From assembly GCA_021813065.1 (NCBI GenBank), contig JAKALZ010000021.1, positions 1 through 13,300 of the forward strand: 13,300 nt of DNA, read 5' to 3'. The stretch comes from a bacterium. GTDB taxonomy: Bacteria > Spirochaetota > Spirochaetia > Treponematales > Rectinemataceae. The notes under the pieces are model-generated. The model was given only the letters and a program-made list of their open reading frames with translations. It was not told the DNA's origin and did no database searches. The translations under genes were made by a program, and so were the position numbers. Below, in pieces: positions 1-6,470 of this stretch (positions within the stretch are counted from its first letter, which is position 1; the number at the start of each line of letters is the position of its first letter).

Positions 1-1
1 A

Positions 2-658
2 AATCCCGGGTTCTGGGCTTCTCTCTCGCAACAGCGGGATGAATATCTGCACTTCCTCACGCAAGCGATGTATGAAACAGCCCTCAAGAACAACTGCATC
101 ATTCTTGGGCGAGGCGCATTCGCGATTCTGAAGGGGATACCGAATCTCATCAGCATCAGAATCGGCGCATCCAAGTCCGTCCGGGTTGAGCGTGTGCGCA
201 AGGAGCAGAATATCGACTCTCGACACGCGCTCCAGATCATCGAGAGCAGCGATCACGATCGTGCCGGTTTTCACAAGTACTTCTTCTCGGCCGACTGGCA
301 CGATCCATCGGAGTACGACATGACACTCACTACCGACCGATTCGATCCGAGCCACGCCGCGGCCGCGATTGAGGCGTTCCGCCGATCCTTTATCGGCGAG
401 CCTCAGGAGAAGGAAGCGACATCAAAGCTCCAAGATCTATTGCTTGGTTCGAAGATCGTCACTGAGATCACCTACAACCGTAAGATTCCAATACACTTCC
501 TCGAGGCGGCGGTCGAGCGCGGCGTCGTCGTGCTGCATGGCGTCGCGAACACGCATGCGGCGGTCGACAGCGCTGTGGCGGCGGCAAATCTCGTGCCGGG
601 TGTCAAACAGGTCGAGAGCGCGGTACAGCTTGTGCAGGAGTTCACCGTCGTGCCGTGA
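2..658 (+). CDS. Cytidylate-kinase-like protein with C-terminal BON domain (5' end outside window)
   Basis: The reading frame is open from base 2 and the first ATG (68) is internal, so the true start lies to the left; 218 codons are visible. Residues 36-39 (GRGA, after a hydrophobic strand) and the following strand 'IPNLISIRIGA' resemble the cytidylate-kinase-like P-loop family (AAK_33 type). An Arg-rich segment follows ('VRVERVRKEQNI', then 'HDRAGFHKYFF'), as in the lid region of these proteins. The P-loop itself would be upstream and cannot be checked. Residues about 146-218 look like a BON domain: an alternating beta/alpha pattern with 'GVVVLHGVANTHAAVDSA' and 'VPGVKQVESAV'. Family members are predicted nucleotide or other small-molecule kinases of unknown substrate; the BON domain may bind a ligand or membrane. 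Its stop overlaps the next gene by 4 bases, suggesting translational coupling. The kinase-like call is fairly sure, the substrate unknown. Confidence 0.75.
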   Translation, partial: NPGFWASLSQQRDEYLHFLTQAMYETALKNNCIILGRGAFAILKGIPNLISIRIGASKSVRVERVRKEQNIDSRHALQIIESSDHDRAGFHKYFFSADWHDPSEYDMTLTTDRFDPSHAAAAIEAFRRSFIGEPQEKEATSKLQDLLLGSKIVTEITYNRKIPIHFLEAAVERGVVVLHGVANTHAAVDSAVAAANLVPGVKQVESAVQLVQEFTVVP

Positions 659-1428
659 GGCGCGCGGTGAAGCTTGATTGCGGCGGAACGGCAACTGTGC
701 GATATATAACTTCTTTTCATACGATCCTCGAGAGCCTGAAGTCTGGCTCTGCCGGGGGCAAAATCTATGTAGTCGAGGATGTCCGGCGCAGAGGGCCGCG
801 AATCAAAGAGATACTCGATGAGGCCGAGCGCCGCGGCGCCACGGTGATTCCCGCTTCGGAAGAGAATCTTCGCGCAATGTCCTCCGACCAGCGCGGAATC
901 GTGTTTGAGACCGAATCGGCGTTCCAGCGAGCGATGAGTCTCGAGTCGCTCTGCGAGAAGGCAGGCAGCGATGGGCGCAGTCTCGTCATTGTGCTCGACC
1001 ACATCGAGGATCCACACAATGTCGGCGCCATACTCCGGTCCGCGGATGCGTTCGGCGCCGACGCGGTCATCATTCCCGCGCGAAGAGCGTCGCCACTCAC
1101 CGACGCGGCTGCCCGCAGCTCGGCGGGCGCGGTGGCGTGGGTACCGGTGCTTCAAGTCAGCAACTTGAGAGCCTCGATCGATATGCTCAAGGGAGCGGGC
1201 TACTGGGTTTACGCCGCGGATATGGCAGGCATTCCAGTTGGAGATGTTCGCTTCAATGAGAAATCGATACTCATCCTAGGGAATGAGGGCAAGGGTGCCT
1301 CGAGGCTCTTGAGGGACGCGGCGGATGCGACAATTTCAATCCCCATGCGGGGCCACGTCGATTCGCTCAATGTGTCGGTTTCGGCGGCGATTCTGATGTA
1401 CGAATTTGGACGCGCGACCTCTCTTTGA
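655..1428 (+). CDS. rlmB: SpoU/TrmH-family rRNA 2'-O-methyltransferase, RlmB-like
   Basis: Predicted SAM-dependent 2'-O-ribose methyltransferase of the SPOUT (knotted) superfamily. RlmB methylates G2251 in the P-loop of 23S rRNA. An N-terminal L30e-like RNA-binding part (about residues 16-90) starts with 'YITSFHTILESLKSG'. All three SpoU motifs are present: motif 1 'DHIEDPHNVGAILRSADAFG' (115-134) with the catalytic Arg and Asn, motif 2 'LILGNEGKG' (206-214), and motif 3 'ISIPMRGHVDSLNVSVSAA' (227-245). The frame opens at GTG 655, which overlaps the previous stop in GTGA, with AGGAG at 636-640 somewhat far upstream. GTG 697 would give a 243-residue protein starting closer to the usual family start, so the start is uncertain. 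It could instead modify another RNA, since SpoU paralogues are hard to separate. Family certain, specificity likely. Confidence 0.88.
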   Translation: MRRAVKLDCGGTATVRYITSFHTILESLKSGSAGGKIYVVEDVRRRGPRIKEILDEAERRGATVIPASEENLRAMSSDQRGIVFETESAFQRAMSLESLCEKAGSDGRSLVIVLDHIEDPHNVGAILRSADAFGADAVIIPARRASPLTDAAARSSAGAVAWVPVLQVSNLRASIDMLKGAGYWVYAADMAGIPVGDVRFNEKSILILGNEGKGASRLLRDAADATISIPMRGHVDSLNVSVSAAILMYEFGRATSL

Positions 1429-1506
1429 GGCGCCCGCCTAAAGGATGCCAAGGGGCGGCGCGAGATCGTGCGTCCTCCTCAGCCTGAACCATGAGGCCAT
1501 TTCTGA

Positions 1507-1532
1507 GCGGCGCGCCTGCAGAGGCGCGCCGC
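1507..1532. terminator. GC-rich hairpin between convergent rlmB and pyrBI
   Basis: A perfect 11-bp inverted repeat (1507-1517 with 1522-1532, GCGGCGCGCCT and its complement) has a 4-base loop GCAG. It starts 7 bases beyond the pyrBI stop on the minus strand and 78 bases beyond the rlmB stop on the plus strand. Neither side has a good T-tract, so it may act as a bidirectional, possibly Rho-assisted, terminator or as a 3'-end-protecting stem. The stem is seen directly; the function is inferred. Confidence 0.55.
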
Positions 1533-1538
1533 GATTCT

Positions 1539-3119
1539 TCACACATCCCAGATTTCGCGGAACTTGTGCTCGCGCTCACAGTACTTGCACACGAAGGTCG
1601 TCTCGCCCTTGCGGATGAATTCAGGCGGCACACCCTCATTGTTCGCCGGAAAGGAGATACAGTTCTCGTTCTTGCAGGATATCTCGTCGAAACCATAGAT
1701 GCGCGGCGGCATCGAGAGCCGGTATTTCTTCGCGACGTGCGCGCGGCGGATCAGGTTGAGCGTGCAGCCTGGTGCGATCGCCGCGAGCTTCTTGAGGTCT
1801 TTCTCGCCGAAGCTGATGATGTCCGGAAGCGAGATGATGCCTTTGAATACTTCGGGACCGCGGTTCGAGTGGTACACTCCGTGGCTCGAACGGACATCGA
1901 GCTTGAGGATCTTGCGCACCGCGTCAATAGTGCTCCATATCTCGCCCACAGGCTCACCGGTCGCGATGTGGTCGATCACGATACCTTCCTCGACCGGTTT
2001 AATGCCGACCTTGTACTCAGGTTTACGCGTCTCCTGGGTTTTGGATTCGTGGACAAAATCGTCCACAAAGTTGCGCTTTGCGGCGAATTCACCTTCGAAA
2101 TCTTCGCCGATCCGGCCCGAGAGCATCGCGATCTCGGCGATGCGCGTCCAGTAACCGTTGATCGATTGGCCATCCCAGCCATTGAGGGGCAAATCGTCGA
2201 GGAAAAATGGTATTGTCGGAGAATTGCGGTCGCGAGGGAGGGGGTGGTAGAAACGGCATCCATCCGGCAATTTGCCGAGGAACTCTTTCCTGAACGTTAC
2301 CGCTTGGCGAAGGTAGGGGGCGCGCTCGAGGACTGCTTCTCCCATACGCTCGAGCTGGAGGCGGGTGAAGTACCAGATGGGGGCGACCTTGGCTTGCGCG
2401 AGGTACTCGTCGATCGATTCGAACACGCGAACGCTGTAGCCGTTGTCCTTCATCCTATCGACATAGTGCGACGGCATCGAGAGGAGCTCGGGCGCGACGA
2501 GGTCGACCTCGACATTCTTGAATACGCGCAGTCCATCGGCTTTCGAGTGCACGGTGCGTCCGTGGTAGAGATCGCCCGCCATCGCGATGTGGATGTGGCT
2601 TTCATTCCACTTGAGCTGTTCGAGGAATGAGAACTCGTCGAGAAATTCCTGGGTGGGGTGTTCATGCTTACCGTCGCCTGCGTTGATGAACGAGGGCTTC
2701 GGTTTGCCGGTGAGCGCGGCATAGTCGGTGAAGGCTTCATCGAGCCGCGTGCAGACACCCTCAAGTTTAGTGCGTAGGATAAAACAGGATTCGCCCGAAT
2801 AGCCGAACAGCATCTTGACCGCGTCGGTGATCGATTCGTTTTTATTGAAAGAGCTCGTGGCCGCGTCGAAGACATTGACGCGCGCCCCGAGGAATTTGCC
2901 CGCGTTGCGGAAGGATTCGCGGGTCCGCGTCGAGTTCTCCATGAAGATGAGGTATACCTGATAATCGAGGTCGTTAATGCGGAACTTGGAGACGTCGCCG
3001 CCTGATATCGCTGCTTCTTTCAGTTCTCTCGCCTTGCGGTAGAGATATCGCTGTTCGTCGAGCGATACGTCATTCACCACCGAGATCGATCTGCCTTTAA
3101 AGGGACCATTGCGGGTCAT
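1539..3119 (-). CDS. pyrB: Fused aspartate carbamoyltransferase, catalytic plus regulatory subunits (PyrBI)
   Basis: Catalyses carbamoyl phosphate + aspartate to N-carbamoylaspartate, the committed step of pyrimidine synthesis, in the cytosol. The 526-residue chain joins a catalytic part (about 1-335) to a PyrI-like regulatory part (about 368-526). Catalytic motifs are intact: STRTR 63-67, the carbamoyl-phosphate-loop Lys at 93, HPTQ 154-157, 'GDLYHGRTVHS' with Arg188, 'YFTRLQ' with Arg253, and HPLPR 292-296. The regulatory part has 'VEEGIVIDHIATG' (376-388), matching the nucleotide-binding N-terminus of PyrI, and four zinc cysteines C482, C487, C511, C514. The frame is open back to 3251, but ATG 3119 is chosen because AAGGAGGA lies just before it and the protein starts normally there. 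Fused PyrBI is known in Thermotoga and spirochaetes. It lies 41 bases downstream of the RNA methyltransferase gene, with a hairpin between. Confidence 0.96.
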   Translation of the reverse strand: MTRNGPFKGRSISVVNDVSLDEQRYLYRKARELKEAAISGGDVSKFRINDLDYQVYLIFMENSTRTRESFRNAGKFLGARVNVFDAATSSFNKNESITDAVKMLFGYSGESCFILRTKLEGVCTRLDEAFTDYAALTGKPKPSFINAGDGKHEHPTQEFLDEFSFLEQLKWNESHIHIAMAGDLYHGRTVHSKADGLRVFKNVEVDLVAPELLSMPSHYVDRMKDNGYSVRVFESIDEYLAQAKVAPIWYFTRLQLERMGEAVLERAPYLRQAVTFRKEFLGKLPDGCRFYHPLPRDRNSPTIPFFLDDLPLNGWDGQSINGYWTRIAEIAMLSGRIGEDFEGEFAAKRNFVDDFVHESKTQETRKPEYKVGIKPVEEGIVIDHIATGEPVGEIWSTIDAVRKILKLDVRSSHGVYHSNRGPEVFKGIISLPDIISFGEKDLKKLAAIAPGCTLNLIRRAHVAKKYRLSMPPRIYGFDEISCKNENCISFPANNEGVPPEFIRKGETTFVCKYCEREHKFREIWDV

Positions 3120-3123
3120 CACA

Positions 3124-3131
3124 TCCTCCTT
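3124..3131 (-). promoter_or_regulatory. Strong Shine-Dalgarno of pyrBI
   Basis: The minus strand reads AAGGAGGATGTGATG, a near-perfect Shine-Dalgarno with the core about 6 bases before ATG 3119. It fixes the start, rejecting the 44-codon upstream extension that would run through the intergenic hairpin and into the preceding gene. Confidence 0.85.
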
Positions 3132-3142
3132 AAAAGAATAGT

Positions 3143-3161
3143 GATCCCGCTGCGCGGGATC
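3143..3161 (-). terminator. Hairpin at the methyltransferase stop codon, upstream of pyrBI (possible attenuator)
   Basis: A perfect 8-bp inverted repeat, GATCCCGC (3143-3150) and GCGGGATC (3154-3161), has a 3-base loop. On the minus strand its first base is the last base of the upstream gene's TAG stop. It is followed by ACTATTCTTTT, a loose T-rich run, and then the pyrBI ribosome binding site. It could be a weak intrinsic terminator or attenuator, or only a processing or stability stem. The structure is seen; the role is inferred. Confidence 0.45.
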
Positions 3162-4414
3162 TATTGTGCATCCCGAACGAGACGAGCGACCGCTTCCAGC
3201 CGCCCAGTCTGCGGATAAAAATCGTACAACGCGATAGTCTCGATCGACCATCCGCGATTTTTCAACTCTTTGAGATCACGCGCGAGGCTCGCGTGGTCGC
3301 AGCTTACGTACACAAGAGTGTCAGCCTTGGCGCTGCCGAGCCACGACCGCACATCAGGACTCAAACCTGTGCGCGGCGGATCGGTGACAATGGTGTCAAA
3401 CCTGTACGTCGCGCGCGGAGTTCTGATCCACCGTTCGACTGGAATGTCGGAAAAGTGAATGCGCGCACTCGATCCGCGCAGATTCATCCTCGCGGCTTCC
3501 ACCGAAGCGGCCTCGCTCTCCACGCACTCGATCGCCTCGAATCGGTCCGCGAGAAAGAGCGAGAACAGTCCCGCGCCGCTATAGAGATCGAGCGCGTAGT
3601 TGCCATGTCCGCTCGCGATCCCGTCAGCTTCGTGAGGCCGACCAGCCTCGCTAATTTTGTCAATCTCGTTCCCAATCTCGCCTCGCCCAGCCGCTCTGAT
3701 TGGGCCTAGTTCGCGCTCGATGAGCATCTCCAGCACACCAAGGTTGCTCTGGAAAAAGTGCCCTGTGGGAAACTGAAAATCTTTGCCGGCTACCGCGGCG
3801 CGGGCGTACGCGTCCCTGCCTTCAATGTAGATGTGTTCATCTTGGCCAAATGCCGTGAAGCGCGGTCGGTCGCCTATGAGCGCGGAGAGCGCGCGGTATG
3901 GATTCGCTTTTCGATTTTCCGAGGAGAGCCAGCGGTTGAGCACGGGAACGAGGGTGGGACAGCGCGGTGTTTTCACCACATCGCGAGAGTTCGCTTGGGT
4001 GAAACCGAGCGCGCCGTCCTTCGTCGCGTGCACCTGAGTCCGGTTGCGGTAGCCATAGGGTTCGCCCGCTACAATAGGCAATTCTCCGGCATCGAATCCG
4101 CCGATCCGTGCAAAGGCTTCTTGCGCGGCGCGCTGCTTGAAAGATTTTTGCGCGGAGTATTCAATGTGCTGCAGCGCGCAGCCTCCGCAGATACCGAAAA
4201 GCGGGCAGGGCGCCTCCACTCTATGCGGAGAGGCTTCCTCAACCTTTAAAAGCCTGGCGCGCGAGAAGCTCGAATGGTCCTCGACCACTTCGACACTGAC
4301 GGTTTCTTCAGGAATAGTGTAGGGGATAAAAATGGCTTTGCCATTGGAGAATGCAATACCCTCGCCATGAGAAGAGAGTTTTTCAACCCTGAGGGCCTGT
4401 ATATCGGAAGCCAT
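3161..4414 (-). CDS. TrmA/RlmD-family RNA uracil-5-methyltransferase with TRAM domain and Fe-S site
   Basis: Predicted SAM-dependent m5U methyltransferase acting on 23S rRNA (RlmC/RlmD type) or tRNA. Residues 6-60 form a TRAM RNA-binding domain. Cysteines C70, C76, C79 (pattern CPLFGICGGCALQH) and C152 match the four [4Fe-4S] ligands of RlmD. The Rossmann part has motif 'DLYSGAGLFSL' (276-286), 'FFQSN' with Gln222, 'DPPRTG' (345-350), the nucleophile Cys372 in 'YVSCDHASL', and Glu407 as the likely general base. The 417-residue length is normal. A segment at about 237-272 is longer than usual and rich in Gly and charged residues. ATG 4414 places the TRAM domain right at the N-terminus; no Shine-Dalgarno precedes it. 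It is the first gene of a probable two-gene transcript with pyrBI. Whether the target is rRNA or tRNA cannot be read from the sequence. Confidence 0.9.
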   Translation of the reverse strand: MASDIQALRVEKLSSHGEGIAFSNGKAIFIPYTIPEETVSVEVVEDHSSFSRARLLKVEEASPHRVEAPCPLFGICGGCALQHIEYSAQKSFKQRAAQEAFARIGGFDAGELPIVAGEPYGYRNRTQVHATKDGALGFTQANSRDVVKTPRCPTLVPVLNRWLSSENRKANPYRALSALIGDRPRFTAFGQDEHIYIEGRDAYARAAVAGKDFQFPTGHFFQSNLGVLEMLIERELGPIRAAGRGEIGNEIDKISEAGRPHEADGIASGHGNYALDLYSGAGLFSLFLADRFEAIECVESEAASVEAARMNLRGSSARIHFSDIPVERWIRTPRATYRFDTIVTDPPRTGLSPDVRSWLGSAKADTLVYVSCDHASLARDLKELKNRGWSIETIALYDFYPQTGRLEAVARLVRDAQ

Positions 4415-4417
4415 GCG

Positions 4418-4443
4418 ACACGGACAATGTAGCTGATCCGTGT
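4418..4443. repeat. Inverted repeat over the methyltransferase promoter (possible operator)
   Basis: ACACGGA (4418-4424) and TCCGTGT (4437-4443) form a perfect 7-bp dyad separated by 12 bases. The arms lie between the start codon and the predicted -10 box, and inside the -10/-35 spacer, of the minus-strand promoter. That placement would suit a repressor dimer site. A run of T follows on the plus strand, but no plus-strand transcript is expected to arrive here, so a terminator is less likely. Confidence 0.35.
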
Positions 4444-4454
4444 GTTTTTCGCAA
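4426..4454 (-). promoter_or_regulatory. Predicted sigma70-like promoter of the RNA methyltransferase-pyrBI pair
   Basis: On the minus strand TTGCGA (4449-4454) and TACATT (4426-4431) are separated by 17 bases; each box matches the consensus at 4 of 6 positions. The -10 box ends 11 bases before ATG 4414, so the transcript would have a 5' leader of only about 4 bases. The promoter is inferred from sequence alone. Confidence 0.4.
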
Positions 4455-4491
4455 CTGGGTTCAAAATCCGGTTCCGAGCCTGAAAAAGCGA

Positions 4492-4520
4492 TTGTTTTCA
4501 GCGCTGCCTGGGGATATATT
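4492..4520 (+). promoter_or_regulatory. Predicted promoter of the beta-CASP ribonuclease gene, leaderless geometry
   Basis: TTGTTT (4492-4497) and TATATT (4515-4520) are spaced by 17 bases. Only 7 bases separate the -10 box from ATG 4528, which puts the expected transcription start at or within a base or two of the A of ATG. No Shine-Dalgarno is present at normal spacing (a GGGG lies 14 bases upstream, in the spacer). Confidence 0.5.
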
Positions 4521-4527
4521 CAATAGT

Positions 4528-5949
4528 ATGAGTATAACAGTTCGATCGCTCGGTGCGGCGGAAGAAGTCACCGGTTCAAAGCATCTGTTGGAAGTGGATT
4601 CGACGAGAGTTCTCGTCGATTGCGGTGCGTTCCAAGGAAAACGCGTTGAATCTGACGAAAAGAACCGAGCCCTGCTTGGCGACGCAGTCGATCCAGCGTC
4701 GATCGATGTGCTCGTACTTACGCATGCGCACTATGACCACTGCGGCCTTGTGCCCTATCTTGTGAAGAAGGGTTTTAAGGGATCGATCTACGCGACTTCC
4801 GCAACAAGGGATCTCGCGAACCTCATCATGACGGACTCCGCGCACATCCAAGCGCGCGATGCCGAGTACCTCACGAAGCAAGCCCAAAAGAGAAACGAAA
4901 AGTTCGATTGGAAACCACTCTTCGATGAGTTCGACGTCATCCACGCAATGGATCAGTTTGTCACGGTGAGCTACCATCGCCCGCTCACGATCGCGGACGG
5001 AATTCAGCTTGAATTCCTCGATGCGGGGCATATTCTCGGCTCAGCTTTCGCGCGGATTACCGTGAAGGATAAAGAGGGGAACAGCGCGGTACTCGGTTTC
5101 TCGGGCGATCTTGGGCGAAAGAACAAACCGATCATCAAAGATCCCGAATGCCTTAATGGAATCGACATTCTCCTCCTTGAGAGTACCTACGGAAATCGAC
5201 TTCACGAAGCGACAGTCGACGCCGTTTCGAGGCTCGAGAAAGCTGTGAACAGAACGGCGGAGAAACATGGCAAGCTCATTATCCCCGCATTTGCGGTCGA
5301 GCGAACTCAGGAACTGATTTTTTACCTCCACCTCCTCCACGATCAAGGCAAAATCCCCGAAATGCCCATCTGGGTCGACTCACCCATGGCGCTCAACGCC
5401 ACGAGCATCTTCGCGATTCACCCCGAGTGCTACGATAAGGAGACCTACGATCTCTTCACCTCGCATGCGCAGAATCCTTTCGGATTCTCAGAGCTCAAGT
5501 TCGCCCGATCCGTTGATGAATCGAAGGCGCTCAACCTTGCGAAAGGTCCGATGATCGTCATCTCCGCGGATGGCATGTGCGAGTTTGGCCGGATTCAGCA
5601 CCACCTGATGCACGGTCTCGAAGATCCCGCGAATACAGTGTTGATCGTTGGATATATGGCTGAAGGAACACTTGGCCGGCGCCTTAAGGATGGCGAAAAG
5701 CAGGTGCGCATCCACGGCGACTGGTATCAGGTGCGCGCCGATATTCAGGAAATTGACGCTTTCTCCGCGCACGCGGATTGGAAAGAGGCTGTCGACTGGC
5801 TCTCTTGTGTGGACAAGGACCGACTGAAAAAAGTGTATCTGGTCCATGGCGAAAGCGAGGCTCTCACCGCGATGCGCGGGCATGTGCTCGACGCCGGAGC
5901 GAAGGAAGTTGAAATCGTCAAGGCGGGGCGAATCTACACTATCGCGTGA
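4528..5949 (+). CDS. Metallo-beta-lactamase-fold RNA hydrolase of the beta-CASP family
   Basis: Predicted zinc-dependent ribonuclease of the CPSF73/RNase J/TTHA0252 group, acting in the cytosol on RNA. The 473-residue protein has the zinc motifs HAHYDH (66-71), His168 in 'GHILGSA' and Asp194 in 'SGDLG'. The beta-CASP motifs follow: Glu218 in 'LLLEST', His415 in 'FSAHAD' and His440 in 'LVHGES'. 'VISADGMCEFGR' (344-355) and 'VGYMAEGTLGRRL' (374-386) are also typical. Length and the lack of a long C-terminal extension fit the short bacterial CPSF-like enzymes rather than full RNase J. The frame opens at TTG 4492, but ATG 4528 begins the conserved first strand (MSITVRSLGA). Monocistronic, divergent from the methyltransferase gene, ending at a strong bidirectional hairpin. 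Confidence 0.93.
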   Translation: MSITVRSLGAAEEVTGSKHLLEVDSTRVLVDCGAFQGKRVESDEKNRALLGDAVDPASIDVLVLTHAHYDHCGLVPYLVKKGFKGSIYATSATRDLANLIMTDSAHIQARDAEYLTKQAQKRNEKFDWKPLFDEFDVIHAMDQFVTVSYHRPLTIADGIQLEFLDAGHILGSAFARITVKDKEGNSAVLGFSGDLGRKNKPIIKDPECLNGIDILLLESTYGNRLHEATVDAVSRLEKAVNRTAEKHGKLIIPAFAVERTQELIFYLHLLHDQGKIPEMPIWVDSPMALNATSIFAIHPECYDKETYDLFTSHAQNPFGFSELKFARSVDESKALNLAKGPMIVISADGMCEFGRIQHHLMHGLEDPANTVLIVGYMAEGTLGRRLKDGEKQVRIHGDWYQVRADIQEIDAFSAHADWKEAVDWLSCVDKDRLKKVYLVHGESEALTAMRGHVLDAGAKEVEIVKAGRIYTIA

Positions 5950-5953
5950 ATGA

Positions 5954-5970
5954 AGCGCGCAATGCGCGCT
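5954..5970. repeat. Small GC hairpin after the beta-CASP gene
   Basis: AGCGCGCA (5954-5961) and TGCGCGCT (5963-5970) form a near-perfect palindrome with a 1-base centre, realistically a 6-7 bp stem. It sits 4 bases past the stop and just before the larger stem at 5986-6030, so the two may act together at the transcript end. No T-tract follows. Confidence 0.35.
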
Positions 5971-5985
5971 CCCGCTCTACAGAAT

Positions 5986-6030
5986 ACGCGAAGAGCCCGC
6001 CAAGGGATCACCTTGGCGGGCTCTTCGCGT
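5986..6030. terminator. Perfect 20-bp hairpin between convergent beta-CASP and rpiB genes
   Basis: The arms 5986-6005 and 6011-6030 are exactly complementary over 20 bases, with the loop GATCA. The right arm's last base is the last base of the rpiB stop codon on the minus strand, and the left arm starts 36 bases after the plus-strand stop. Its symmetric position between converging genes suggests a bidirectional terminator. T-runs after the stem are short on both strands (TTAACAG and TTCTGTAG), which is atypical for an intrinsic terminator. Confidence 0.75.
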
Positions 6031-6464
6031 TAACAGAGTTCGTCGAGTTTCGCGACGCGCGTCGCGTGGCGGCCACCCTGGAAATCCGCCTTCATGAATA
6101 CATCAAGAATGTGTTCGACCGGCTCGGCGTATTCGACTCTACCGCCGAAGGCGACGAAGTTTGCGTTGTTGTGCTCTTTCGCCATAAGCGCCGTGTAGCT
6201 GTCGTGTATGAGGGCGCAACGGATTCCCTTATATTTGTTGGCGGCAATCGATATTCCGATGCCGGTGCCGCAGCACACGATGCCAAAATCGTAACCGCCC
6301 TTTTCGAATTCACGCACCGCAAGTCCGGCCTGATCTGGATAATCGACGCGATCTTCCGCGTCGACCCCTAGATTGACTACTTCGTGGCCCTGCGCGCTGA
6401 GCCAGTCAATGAGCTTGAATTTGAGTTCGACCGCACCATGATCATTCGCTATGACAATCTTCAT
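6030..6464 (-). CDS. rpiB: Ribose-5-phosphate isomerase B
   Basis: Interconverts ribose 5-phosphate and ribulose 5-phosphate in the non-oxidative pentose phosphate pathway; RpiB/LacAB family, cytosolic. The 144-residue length is typical. Conserved features are 'NDHGAVELK' (7-15) with Asp8-His9, 'DYPD' (41-44), 'CCGTGIGISIAANK' (64-77) with the catalytic Cys65 and the anion-hole loop, 'EHNNANFVAFGGR' (97-109) with His98, and 'GGRHATRV' (130-137) with phosphate-binding Arg and His. ATG 6464 gives the normal N-terminus. No Shine-Dalgarno precedes it, but a promoter lies immediately upstream. Some RpiB proteins also use allose 6-phosphate; nothing here tells them apart. Its stop codon is part of the strong convergent hairpin. 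Confidence 0.95.
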   Translation of the reverse strand: MKIVIANDHGAVELKFKLIDWLSAQGHEVVNLGVDAEDRVDYPDQAGLAVREFEKGGYDFGIVCCGTGIGISIAANKYKGIRCALIHDSYTALMAKEHNNANFVAFGGRVEYAEPVEHILDVFMKADFQGGRHATRVAKLDELC

Positions 6465-6470
6465 GCGGCT

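Noticed and set aside
472..1155. Minus-strand open frame of 227 codons opposite rlmB
   Set aside because: It is the reverse-strand shadow of the SpoU gene: Arg/Ala-rich, without domain signature, and it crosses the stop of one gene and the start of another.
1491..2630. Plus-strand open frame of 379 codons opposite pyrBI
   Set aside because: It lies antisense to a gene with complete catalytic and zinc motifs. Its translation shows no recognisable domain, and it is explained by the codon bias of the true strand.
3120..3251. 44-codon N-terminal extension of PyrBI
   Set aside because: It would translate through the preceding gene's end and the hairpin; ATG 3119 has a strong Shine-Dalgarno and a normal family start.
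4441..4450. T-run after the dyad as a plus-strand intrinsic terminator
   Set aside because: No plus-strand gene leads into it; the upstream 1253 bases are the minus-strand methyltransferase gene.
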